Origin: Phycisphaerae bacterium
GTDB lineage: Bacteria > Planctomycetota > Phycisphaerae > UBA1845
Assembly: GCA_029260235.1 (NCBI GenBank)
Contig: JAJDDP010000211.1
Coordinates: 19,329 to 83,328 of the forward strand
Reading direction: 5' to 3'
Length of the DNA: 64,000 nt
The notes under the pieces: generated by a model
The model's database searches: none
Told to the model about the DNA's origin: nothing
Seen by the model: the letters and a program-made list of their open reading frames with translations, nothing else
Program-made: the position numbers and the translations under genes
Shown: positions 45,985 through 53,609 of the stretch, piece after piece
Layout of the letters: each line of letters begins with the position of its first letter
Numbering within the stretch: the first letter of the stretch is position 1

Positions 45985-47679
45985 ATGAAGCACGTTGTTT
46001 TCTTTGCGGTGATTGTGGTGTCAGTGGCCATCTGCCAACCAAGTGCGTCGGGGGATCCATACGACCCACCGGCAGGCTACTACGATAGCGCTACAGGCAC
46101 GGGCTTGACGCTGAAGAGCCAACTCACCACGATCATGACCAGTGGCCACATACAACGTTCCTACGGCGATTTCCGCTTCTCGGCCGCTCTTACAGACGCC
46201 GATCCCAACGCTGCGGGCAACATTCTGCTCGTCTACAACCTCGCGTCGGTCTCGGCGACGTGGGATTCAGGGGTCACCTGGAACCGTGAACACGTTTGGC
46301 CTCAATCGAGGCAGCCGGGCAGCGCCAGCAACAGTTCGACCGGCAACCTAGGCGATCCACATGCCTTGAGACCCGCCAACCCGAGCATCAACTCCGCGCG
46401 CGGCAACAAGCCTTTCGGTTCCTTCGGCACGACAGGCGCGTTTGGAAGCCTGGGTACGTTCTATTTCCCCGGTGATGCCGACAAGGGTGATATTGCCCGC
46501 AACCTATTCTATTCCGCCACGCGATGGTCGAGCTTGGGGTTGACGCTGGTGAACGGTGTACCCAGTGGAAATCAAATGGGGGATCTCGATTCAGCCATCC
46601 GCTGGAACTACACCGATCCACCCGGCGAATTTGAGCGCCGCCGCAACCAAACGATCTACAGTGCAATCCTGAATCCAACCTACCGCACGAACAACCGCAA
46701 TGCCTACATCGACCACCCTGAATTCGTCTGGTCAGTGTTCGGAAGTTTCGACAATGACAGCACGCTCTACGTCGGCGGAATCCCAGCTGCTGATGGTTCA
46801 TCGGCGATGTTGTTCGATTTTGGTCGGGTCATTGTTGGTGGCACTGCCCCTGCGGATCAACTCGTTAACCTTGACAAAGATGGCACTGCCCCCACCTACT
46901 ACGAGGTCGCCCTCTCTGGCGACGCCACCTCAACCGACGCGGGCCGATACAACGCTTTTGATTTCAACCCGCAATCGACCTCCCTCAACGTTGGTCTAGC
47001 TGCCTCGACGGCAGTGGCCGGCGTACAGGCCGGCACTGTCACGATCAACAACCTTGACGTGAGCAGCGGAGGAGCGGGACAAGGTTCAGCTGATGCTGAC
47101 GACATCATCACCCTTCAATTGGCTGTCCTGTCGCCGGCGCAAGGGTCCTTCTCCAACAGCAGCCTTCTGTCCTCGACAACGGCTAGCTTCGCCTTTGTAC
47201 CTGGTACTGGTTCCCAGATGATCGACGTCGATGTACACAACTTTGGTTTCAACGCTGATCAGTCGCTGCTCGATCTGGATGGAATCAGCGGCGATGTCTT
47301 GCCATTTGGCTATGTCTCTGGGCTGCAAACCGACATCGGCGCGACGCCGGCAACCTTGACTTTCAGCTTCGACACAGATGGTACTCCCAGCGGCGTCTAT
47401 TCGACGCCGATCGATATTGATGTGAGCGACGAAGACGTTTCCGGCGAAGCGCTTGGCCTGATGTCAATCACGCTGGATGTGACGCTAGTAGGGACCAACG
47501 GAGATTGGAACAGCGACGGCAATATCGATTCGCAAGACTATCTCAACTTCTTCGAATGCCTGGTAGGTCCAGGCACGCCAGCTTCCTCTGTTTGTGTCGC
47601 GACATTCGATGCCGACGTCGATGGTGATGTCGATTTGGACGACTTCGAGTCGTTCCAAGCCGCCTTCACCGGACCATGA
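45985..47679 (+). CDS. secreted endonuclease I family nuclease with dockerin-like tail
   Basis: The protein has 564 residues with a signal peptide (FFAVIVVSVAICQPSASG). Residues 25-250 form an endonuclease I (EndA/NucM, beta-beta-alpha metal) domain: WNREHVWPQS carries the catalytic His, followed by DPHALRPANPSINSARGN and YIDHPEFVW. These enzymes cut DNA and RNA nonspecifically outside the cell with a divalent metal. The middle (about 270-500) is beta-rich and unrecognised. The last 60 residues contain two Asp-rich loops (DWNSDGNIDSQDYLNFFE, DADVDGDVDLDDFESF) like planctomycete dockerin/EF-hand tails, which may anchor it at the cell surface with calcium. Confidence 0.85.
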   Translation: MKHVVFFAVIVVSVAICQPSASGDPYDPPAGYYDSATGTGLTLKSQLTTIMTSGHIQRSYGDFRFSAALTDADPNAAGNILLVYNLASVSATWDSGVTWNREHVWPQSRQPGSASNSSTGNLGDPHALRPANPSINSARGNKPFGSFGTTGAFGSLGTFYFPGDADKGDIARNLFYSATRWSSLGLTLVNGVPSGNQMGDLDSAIRWNYTDPPGEFERRRNQTIYSAILNPTYRTNNRNAYIDHPEFVWSVFGSFDNDSTLYVGGIPAADGSSAMLFDFGRVIVGGTAPADQLVNLDKDGTAPTYYEVALSGDATSTDAGRYNAFDFNPQSTSLNVGLAASTAVAGVQAGTVTINNLDVSSGGAGQGSADADDIITLQLAVLSPAQGSFSNSSLLSSTTASFAFVPGTGSQMIDVDVHNFGFNADQSLLDLDGISGDVLPFGYVSGLQTDIGATPATLTFSFDTDGTPSGVYSTPIDIDVSDEDVSGEALGLMSITLDVTLVGTNGDWNSDGNIDSQDYLNFFECLVGPGTPASSVCVATFDADVDGDVDLDDFESFQAAFTGP

Positions 47680-47722
47680 GGCGAGGCAGCCCTGTCCTGG
47701 CAATCTTCATGGCTACGAGGTG

Positions 47723-48265
47723 TTAGAGGTCAAACTCGAACCCCGCAAGGCTTCCATTGATCATTTTGGTGCAGTGAGCCACCGTCGCCTTGACGACCGC
47801 TGGCTGGTTCTCGACCGACAGCTCTACTTCAGTACCCGCATCTAGATTCGACCGTAGGATGATGCCAATGCCACCCAGGGAGATGTCCTTCGACCGGGCG
47901 CGGATCACCTTGCCTTGAAGGGGGCCACTCTTGATTCGGATGAGCATGACCTCACTCCACGTTGAGCGTGCATTCTGTCGCTTACCAAGATACGTGTCGG
48001 TGATGCCGATCAGTTGTGCTTCTTCAAGCCAGCGCTCGACGGTGAACAGAGGACTGTCGATGCCCAGCAGCGGCATGAAGGTGCTTCCTGGACAGCTACC
48101 ATGAATGCGACCCACATCAGCAGACACCAAGCATGGTTCGACGGGGGTGGCCTTTAGATGCCTCTTGCAAGGCGTGGCGACAGGTAACGGCGCAGCCGCT
48201 GGAGCGGCCGGTTCGATGACTGGCATCGCTGCCTGACGGGTTTTCTTGAAGAATAGTGAGCGCAT
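47723..48265 (-). CDS. PilZ-domain protein
   Basis: The protein has 180 residues from ATG 48265, eight nt after GGGAGG. The N-terminal half is Pro/Ala-rich and unrecognised. The C-terminal 90 residues look like PilZ: an Arg-containing GKRQNARS segment and DISLGGIGIIL (the D/NxSxxG motif) with a following GTEVELSVE strand. PilZ domains bind cyclic di-GMP and control motility, adhesion or secretion. The RxxxR part is imperfect (KRQNAR), so binding is uncertain. It converges with the endonuclease gene. Confidence 0.75.
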   Translation of the reverse strand: MRSLFFKKTRQAAMPVIEPAAPAAAPLPVATPCKRHLKATPVEPCLVSADVGRIHGSCPGSTFMPLLGIDSPLFTVERWLEEAQLIGITDTYLGKRQNARSTWSEVMLIRIKSGPLQGKVIRARSKDISLGGIGIILRSNLDAGTEVELSVENQPAVVKATVAHCTKMINGSLAGFEFDL

Positions 48266-48532
48266 AGCTCAAGCCTCCCTCGGTCCGGGCCTCGATTTCG
48301 ATTGGCGGGGATCAACACCCAGGGAACGCATTGCGCTTGATGTCTAGGCGCATCGCTTGACGACAGGCATAGGATTTCCCCCCCGGCCAATCCATCGGCC
48401 ACATCGCTAAGCATACATTCAGATTCCATGAATGGGCCAAGAATGTGCACCAAATTCACAGAATTATGAAAGAGCATTAGCTGCACAAGATTTATCGGAA
48501 GCACCGGCTATGTCGTCGGGTGAGGCAGCCAG

Positions 48533-49156
48533 TCAGCTGCGATCTTTTGCCATACGTTGACGCCATGCCGGCATTTGCTCTGTGGTCAGATCAGCCCACA
48601 GTCCTTCACCACGGCGTTTGGCGTTCTTCTCGAGTTGCTCGAACTGACGCCTGAAGGGATGGGCAAACCGCCAATCAGCATAGGCGTAGCCTCCCTCAAG
48701 CAACATCTCGTTATACATCTGGCCCTCCGGCACCAAGTAGACGTAGGCCAAGAGGCGGCCATACTTTCCGCGCGTCTTGGTCGGCGAAAGCACGATCCGC
48801 ACATCGCGTCCCTGCAGTTTTTTCTTGCCGAATAAGGAAGCCCTGTCACCAAAATACTTTGCGCCAGACGGGCTACCTACCACTTCAGGCGTATCCACGC
48901 CCCATAGCCGAATCCGGGTGGTCAGGTGAGGATCGTCTGGGAAGTCAATATCGATCGTGTCTCCATCTACAACATTGACCACCGCAAAGACCTGATCGTG
49001 ATATCGCGAGTAATCGTCACCGCCTGTCGGCTTGGCGATGCCGCGTTCATAGACAACCAAGCCCAACATCAGTGCCGCTACGACCAAGGCGACTCGCCGA
49101 CGCCACCACCAGGGGGCGAGTCGAATCGAAGCCGGCAGTTTTCTTTCTTGAAGCAT
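48533..49156 (-). CDS. membrane-anchored thermonuclease-family (SNase) protein
   Basis: The protein has 207 residues. A basic N-terminus and one membrane helix at about residues 21-37 (VALVVAALMLGLVVY) anchor it, with the nuclease domain outside. SNase features are VVDGDTIDIDF, IRLWGVDTPE, a KYGRLLAYV strand with the catalytic Arg candidate, and a YADWRF end. The family cleaves DNA and RNA with calcium. It is 21 bp downstream of the aspartate kinase gene, with a weak ribosome site, and may be co-transcribed with it. Confidence 0.85.
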   Translation of the reverse strand: MLQERKLPASIRLAPWWWRRRVALVVAALMLGLVVYERGIAKPTGGDDYSRYHDQVFAVVNVVDGDTIDIDFPDDPHLTTRIRLWGVDTPEVVGSPSGAKYFGDRASLFGKKKLQGRDVRIVLSPTKTRGKYGRLLAYVYLVPEGQMYNEMLLEGGYAYADWRFAHPFRRQFEQLEKNAKRRGEGLWADLTTEQMPAWRQRMAKDRS

Positions 49157-49177
49157 CGGATGAGCTGGTGAGCAATG

Positions 49178-50407
49178 CTAGGGGCTGCTTGGTTCGCCAA
49201 GATCGAATGCATCGTGGGCGACTTGCAAGGCGCGGTGTCCATCTTCCTTGCGTACGATGCAGCCGATCACGATCTCACTCGTCGAAATGGTCTCGATGTT
49301 TATTCCAGCCGCAGAGAGCGCCTCGAAGAGTGCGGCTGCTACCCCGCAGTGCGAGCGCATCCCCACGCCGACCGCGCTGACTTTGGAAGCACCCTCGTCA
49401 ATCTCAACTCCGGCGATGCCCAGCTTTGTCTCAACCGCGTCACAGGCTAGTTGCGCTTCGGGCAGATACGCTGTGGTTGTTGAAAAGCTGATGTTGGCAA
49501 TGCGACCATCCTCGTAAATCGTTTGGCTGATGTCGTCGATCAGCACGTGATGCCTGGCAATTTCTGCAAAGATCTCCGAGGCGATGCCCGCCCTGTTCGG
49601 CACGCCGGTAAGCGTGACGACCGCTAAGTCTTCCTTGAGGGTGACGCCGCGAACTGAGATATCTTCCATTCCAGGAGTTTCAGCCATGATCATGGTCCCT
49701 GCCGTGTCGGTCAGCGAGCTTCGAACGTGTATGGGCACGTCGTATCTTTTTGCGAATTCGATGGCTCGTGAGTGCATCACGCCGGCGCCGGCGCCGGCCA
49801 TCTCCAGCATCTCATCGTAGCTGATCTGATCCATCTTACTGGCGCCGGGAACGATGCGCGGATCAGCCGTGTAGATGCCGTCTACATCCGTATAGATCTC
49901 ACAAATCGCTGCCCCCAAGACGGAGGCAAGGGCAGCCGCAGTGGTATCTGACGCTCCCCGGCCTAGCGTGGTAATTTCACCGGCAGGGTCTGTACCCTGG
50001 AAGCCGGCGACGATGACAATATTGCCATCGTTCAGCTCAGCCATGAGTCGCTCTTGGTTGATTCGTTGGATGCGGGCTTTGGTGTGGGCGCTGTCTGTGA
50101 CCAAGCCTAGCTGGGAGCCGGTCAAACTGATGGCCTTGTGCTCCGCCTCGTTGATGGCCATGGCCATTAAGGCGATGGAGATCTGTTCACCCGTGGTCAA
50201 CAGCATGTCCATCTCCCGCCGGGGAGGATGGCTGGACACTTCACCTGCCAACCGCAGCAAGTCATCCGTGGTTCGCCCCATCGCAGAGACAACCAGAACG
50301 ACCTGGTGGCCATCCATCTTGGCACGGATAGCCCGCCGGGCAGCGCGATGGATTTTCTCTGCGTTAGCGACGCTCGTGCCGCCAAATTTTTGAACGATGA
50401 GTCCCAT
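49178..50407 (-). CDS. lysC: aspartate kinase
   Basis: The protein has 409 residues from ATG 50407 (MGLIVQKFGGTSVA), the usual start of the family; ATGs at 50416 and 50428 would add 3 or 7 residues. It phosphorylates L-aspartate in the first step of lysine, threonine and methionine synthesis. The kinase domain has KFGGTSV, FQGTDPAGEITTLGRGASD and YTDVDGIYTADPR. Two C-terminal ACT domains follow (LTGVPNRAGIASEIFAEIA; SAVGVGMRSHCGVAAALFEAL) and indicate feedback control by an amino acid. It is of monofunctional class; no homoserine dehydrogenase is attached. Confidence 0.93.
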   Translation of the reverse strand: MGLIVQKFGGTSVANAEKIHRAARRAIRAKMDGHQVVLVVSAMGRTTDDLLRLAGEVSSHPPRREMDMLLTTGEQISIALMAMAINEAEHKAISLTGSQLGLVTDSAHTKARIQRINQERLMAELNDGNIVIVAGFQGTDPAGEITTLGRGASDTTAAALASVLGAAICEIYTDVDGIYTADPRIVPGASKMDQISYDEMLEMAGAGAGVMHSRAIEFAKRYDVPIHVRSSLTDTAGTMIMAETPGMEDISVRGVTLKEDLAVVTLTGVPNRAGIASEIFAEIARHHVLIDDISQTIYEDGRIANISFSTTTAYLPEAQLACDAVETKLGIAGVEIDEGASKVSAVGVGMRSHCGVAAALFEALSAAGINIETISTSEIVIGCIVRKEDGHRALQVAHDAFDLGEPSSP

Positions 50408-50485
50408 GAATCCCATATTAGCGAGCATTGATCGGAACGGCTACCGCCGCCGACTAGCAGCCCATGGCGGAATAGCTATACGGGA

Positions 50486-50514
50486 ACGGCCCGCACCGTA
50501 CCGATGCGAGCCGT
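50486..50514 (-). terminator. hairpin after the 230-aa hypothetical gene
   Basis: On the minus strand ACGGCTCGCA pairs with TGCGGGCCGT (10 bp including one U-G) around a 9-nt loop, 35 bp past the stop at 50549. It has no T-run, so intrinsic termination is likely weak. Confidence 0.45.
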
Positions 50515-50548
50515 CCTCATGATACAGAGACAGTATAGATGGGGTAGC

Positions 50549-51241
50549 TTATTGGGCAATCGGCTTGGTAGCCGTCTGTTCTACCGTTGCAGGAGCGCGG
50601 CGCGGCGCCGGCGTCTCGTTGCGGGTCGGCGGAATCCGCATCTCGGTCACGCGCCGTAACTCGGCATCGCCTGGGGCAGCAGGGATCGACTTAGCCAGTA
50701 TCAAGATAGGCCTGGTGGTCCCGCGCTGCTTCTGAATCCGACTCACCCTACCGACGATGTCTTCGATCCGCATGGAATGCGCCTTGAGACGGGCCTGGCC
50801 TGAACCAGGGCGGGCACCCTCCTGCAGACGTAACTCGGCATAAGCGCTGCACGCCATGGTCGTGATGTCGTCATCGCCGTTAATCTCAGCCGAATAGGCA
50901 TAGCCCGCCGGTCGCCAGAGTGGTGCGACGCGGGCAATCATATTCACTTGGTGGAGCACAACGGGGTTGAGCATCGCATGGCGAGACGGAAGAAAGTGGA
51001 CCACCATCGCGTTGTTCGCCCAGCGGCTAAGCACCTCCATCCACCAGAAATCGTCGAACCAAACAGCAAGCTCGCCACTGGCGTCTGTCGCCTCAATAAA
51101 CAAATCGGTGGGGGGATTGTCGAGACGATCGGGGAGTTCACCGTCACCAGCCGCCGTAAGAGTGATGGCACCGGCCAAGGGCGGTTCATTCGGCACCGCC
51201 AAAGCCGCCTCACGCTGCGGTTTGTTGATCTCTGGATTCAT
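50549..51241 (-). CDS. hypothetical protein
   Basis: The protein has 230 residues from ATG 51241, with GGAGTCGGCC upstream. There is no signal peptide or membrane helix. The central part has several Trp (VWFDDFWWMEVLSRWANN) and mixed alpha/beta character; the last 40 residues are Pro/Arg/Thr-rich and probably disordered. It lies between metF and lysC on the same strand with gaps of 259 and 141 bp, so it is probably a separate unit. I did not recognise a family. Confidence 0.6.
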   Translation of the reverse strand: MNPEINKPQREAALAVPNEPPLAGAITLTAAGDGELPDRLDNPPTDLFIEATDASGELAVWFDDFWWMEVLSRWANNAMVVHFLPSRHAMLNPVVLHQVNMIARVAPLWRPAGYAYSAEINGDDDITTMACSAYAELRLQEGARPGSGQARLKAHSMRIEDIVGRVSRIQKQRGTTRPILILAKSIPAAPGDAELRRVTEMRIPPTRNETPAPRRAPATVEQTATKPIAQ

Positions 51242-51436
51242 GCCTGGCCGACTCCTTCCATTGCAGTCACCCCCTCGCGACTGCCAGAAAACCTTATCGA
51301 CTTTGCAGCACTGAAAACTTGACTCGGCTCGTAGCTGCCGAGCAAGGATTCACCTGCTCAGAGTGCAATCCGGCCGTAACTCATTGCTGTACAATTAGAT
51401 AGAGCAGCAGAGCGGTAGTGGCCTCGACGGCGGTCA

Positions 51437-51454
51437 CCTCAGGCTTCCCTGAGG
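51437..51454. other. perfect 7-bp hairpin downstream of metF
   Basis: CCTCAGG and CCTGAGG flank a CTTC (GAAG on the minus strand) tetraloop, 46 bp past the metF stop. It lacks a T-run. It could stabilise the mRNA 3' end or aid termination. Confidence 0.45.
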
Positions 51455-51500
51455 AAGAGTAGCGGGGGGAATCTTCTAACCAGCCACCCTACCGGGCTGA

Positions 51501-52406
51501 TTACTGTTCCATGCCGGTCTTGATCTGAGAGCGACGGGCAGTCTTGATTTCTTGAAAGATGGCCCGCGTCGCGGTGGAGCGGTTGAGGGTGTAGAAGTGG
51601 ATTCCGGCTACACCTTGTTCGATCAATTCGTGGCACTGTCGTGTGGAATGGTACATGCCGATGTGGCGGACGGCTTCGGTGTCATCCTCGACCGCTTCGA
51701 TCTTGTCCAACAGCCCCGCCGGGATTGTCGCCCCGCACATGTCGGTGAACCGCTTGACTTGGGTAACGCTCAGGATGGGCATGATTCCCGCGATGATCGG
51801 CACCTTGATGCCCGCGGCCGCTGCCCGATCCCGAAAGGCAAAAAAGTCGTCGTTGTCGAAGAACAATTGGCTGACCAGGAAATCCACACCGGAGTCCACT
51901 TTCCGCCTGAGGTTCTCAAGGTCGAGTTCTGGCGTGGGGCATTCTGGATGGCATTCAGGATAGCATGCCGCACCGATACAAAAGAATGAGCCGTGCCGCT
52001 CTCGGATGAACTCGACCAATTCGTTGGCGAAAGAGAAACCGCCCTCGGTGGCCAAGAACGTCTCCTGCCCGGCAGGCGCATCACCTCGAAGGGCGAGGAT
52101 GTTGTTGACCCCCGACGACTTCAGTTCGTCCATGATGTCGCCCAGCTCTTCGCGGGTCGAACCCACGCAGGTCAGGTGAGCGAGGCTGTTGATACGGATG
52201 TCGGTATTGATCCTACGCACTAATTCGATGGTCTTGCGGCGGGTGCTGCCGCCGGCACCGTAGGTGACTGATACGAAAGTTGGGTCCAGTGGTTTTAGCG
52301 ATTCGATGGTGCGGTAAAGGTCCCAAAAACCGATGTCGTCCTTGGGAGGGAAGAACTCGAATGAGAGGGTAGGCGAGGTGCGGTCGATTTCTTCTCGAAT
52401 CTTCAT
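51501..52406 (-). CDS. metF: methylenetetrahydrofolate reductase
   Basis: The protein has 301 residues from ATG 52406 (MKIREEIDRTSPTLSFEFFPPK); a longer frame to 52532 reads like leader sequence and enters the tRNA side. It is an FAD-dependent TIM-barrel enzyme that reduces 5,10-methylene-THF to 5-methyl-THF for methionine synthesis. Motifs are SFEFFPPK (Glu at the active site), FVSVTYGAGGSTR, AHLTCVGSTREEL, NILALRGDAP and IGAACYPE. The length is normal for the bacterial enzyme without the SAM-binding regulatory domain. It is the first gene downstream of tRNA-Tyr on the same strand. Confidence 0.93.
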   Translation of the reverse strand: MKIREEIDRTSPTLSFEFFPPKDDIGFWDLYRTIESLKPLDPTFVSVTYGAGGSTRRKTIELVRRINTDIRINSLAHLTCVGSTREELGDIMDELKSSGVNNILALRGDAPAGQETFLATEGGFSFANELVEFIRERHGSFFCIGAACYPECHPECPTPELDLENLRRKVDSGVDFLVSQLFFDNDDFFAFRDRAAAAGIKVPIIAGIMPILSVTQVKRFTDMCGATIPAGLLDKIEAVEDDTEAVRHIGMYHSTRQCHELIEQGVAGIHFYTLNRSTATRAIFQEIKTARRSQIKTGMEQ

Positions 52407-52592
52407 TAACACTTTCACGCTGAGGCTTGACTCGGCCAAGTCAGGCTCTGGATGATCTACTCCGATCAGCTGCCCTTGGCCAAGTATCGGCAAACGGCCC
52501 CCTTCTGGTCCAATTCCCGGCCTCACCGCCATACGGCGGGCCAGTGAGTCAGTTGACGGCAGCAGCTACGCCCTCGACCGCTGTCTCTAAGA

Positions 52593-52674
52593 TGGGGGCG
52601 CCAGGATTCGAACCTGGGAAGGCGATGCCAACGGGTTTACAGCCCGTCCCCTTTGGCCACTTGGGTACACCCCC
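52593..52674 (-). tRNA. tRNA-Tyr (anticodon GTA)
   Basis: The 82-nt gene has acceptor GGGGGTG pairing with CGCCCCC (one G-U), U8-A9, an anticodon stem ACGGG/CCCGT with loop CTGTAAA (anticodon GTA), a long class II variable arm as expected for bacterial tRNA-Tyr, and a GGTTCGAATCC T-arm. The discriminator is A and CCA is not encoded. Its 5' half and promoter are repeated at 53252-53368. Confidence 0.95.
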
Positions 52675-52752
52675 CGACTGTCTCGGACCCGGCATGATCG
52701 AACCAGATGCGAACGGGAGATTCTACTGAGATTGCGGGCTGGGTCAACGATG
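52636..52752 (-). repeat. 117-bp direct repeat, copy 1 (tRNA-Tyr 5' half plus promoter)
   Basis: It matches 53252-53368 over 117 bp with four substitutions and no gaps. It covers the first 39 nt of the tRNA, ending at the 3' edge of the anticodon loop, and 78 bp of upstream promoter DNA. Confidence 0.9.
52720..52747 (-). promoter_or_regulatory. tRNA-Tyr promoter
   Basis: On the minus strand TTGACC (-35, 52747-52742) is separated by 16 bp from TAGAAT (-10, 52725-52720), about 45 nt before the tRNA. The same pair occurs in the duplicated copy at 53336-53363. Confidence 0.65.
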
Positions 52753-52787
52753 AACAGTCGCAGGGCCGTGATTCGCCCTCCGAGTTC

Positions 52788-53099
52788 TCATCGCCTGAGG
52801 TGGCACTCGCAGCCGTCGTGCTCAAACTTGAGTTGGCCATCGAAGCTCGAAGCTGGATTGCTGCATACACCATAGTCGCCTCCGAGGGCTCCAAGAAGCG
52901 GTATGTGGTAGATGCAGTCAAAACATTGCTCTGTTCTCCATTCGTCTAGGTAGCCATCAGAATTCATATCCCTGTTCAGCCGAAGCACCCAGCGTTCATG
53001 GCATCGATGGCAGTGCCTGCGATTGTCGTAGAGCGGCATCACTGGGTCTCCTGTGGGAGCATCAACGAATTGAGTCCCGCCATGGTCTGTTCTTATCAT
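52788..53099 (-). CDS. small cysteine-rich protein, DUF3027-like
   Basis: The protein has 103 residues from ATG 53099, with no clear ribosome site. It contains CHRCH, CFDCIYHIPLLGALGGDYG, VCSNPASSFDG and a FEHDGCECH end. The core resembles DUF3027-type proteins, which have a C-x2-C, a W/YG-x-CSNP and an FEHxGC motif; that link is from memory and only moderate. CHRCH here is probably a metal (zinc) ligand pair, not a heme site, since there is no export signal. The frame stays open upstream for 26 codons encoding TLKAT-type repeats, so the original protein may have been longer. It lies between two copies of the tRNA-Tyr 5' half. Confidence 0.55.
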   Translation of the reverse strand: MIRTDHGGTQFVDAPTGDPVMPLYDNRRHCHRCHERWVLRLNRDMNSDGYLDEWRTEQCFDCIYHIPLLGALGGDYGVCSNPASSFDGQLKFEHDGCECHLRR

Positions 53100-53124
53100 A
53101 TCATCAATCGCCAGGGCTAGAACA

Positions 53125-53206
53125 GTTGCCTTTAGTGTTGCCTCTAGTGTTGCCGTTAGAGGTGCGACGAGGATGCGAGAATGTTGCCTTTAGTGTTGCC
53201 TTTAGT
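53125..53206 (-). repeat. 12-bp short tandem repeats
   Basis: On the plus strand the unit is GTTGCCTTTAGT. Three units (53125-53160, the 2nd and 3rd varied) and then two exact units (53183-53206) are separated by 22 bp. Read on the minus strand in the frame of the downstream small gene, the first block codes for Ala-Thr-Leu-Lys/Glu repeats. Confidence 0.7.
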
Positions 53207-53251
53207 CGAATTGATAGCCGTTTTGGATAGCGTCAGTGGGGTCTGCCTCGA

Positions 53252-53368
53252 TTTACAGCCCGTCCCCTTTGGCCACTTGGGTACACCCCCTGACTGTCTC
53301 GGACCCGGCATGAGCGAACCAGATGCGAACGGGGGATTCTACTGAGATTGCCGGCTGGGTCAACGATG
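53252..53368 (-). repeat. 117-bp direct repeat, copy 2 (truncated tRNA-Tyr with promoter)
   Basis: It is the partner of 52636-52752, exactly 616 bp away. It keeps TTGACC-16-TAGAAT and the tRNA from its 5' end to the anticodon loop, and then runs into unrelated sequence. It cannot make a tRNA, but its promoter points at the small cysteine-rich gene. The 510 bp from 53100 to 53609 hold no other gene. Confidence 0.9.
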
Positions 53369-53609
53369 TGGAGAGGGATAGCGTGTGACGTTTCCCAGGC
53401 GCCCGGGCTACTGCCCACCTTGCTTGACAGATCAGGGCATCCCTGGTTAGCTACGCGCCGCAGGAGCGTTGGGGGTTTCGGCGGGCCTTGGAGTTGAGGT
53501 GCGCTCATAGCCTCGTGGGGAGCCAAGGGGGTTTGCAGATCCCTCCCCAGGCGTAGGGGACACGACCCCCGCCATTCTTTGTCAAATCCTCAGTGAAGGA
53601 GATTTACGG

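Noticed and set aside
52985..53015. CHRCH in the small cysteine-rich protein as a heme site
   Set aside because: The protein has no export signal and has other paired cysteines; a zinc-binding role fits better, so it was left out of the heme count.
53125..53206. CRISPR-like array
   Set aside because: The 12-bp units are directly adjacent with no unique spacers of constant length, and no cas genes are in the window.
53401..53580. Additional RNA gene in the GC-rich stretch upstream of the CsgG-like gene
   Set aside because: No cloverleaf, T-arm motif or strong long hairpin could be drawn; it looks like plain leader DNA.
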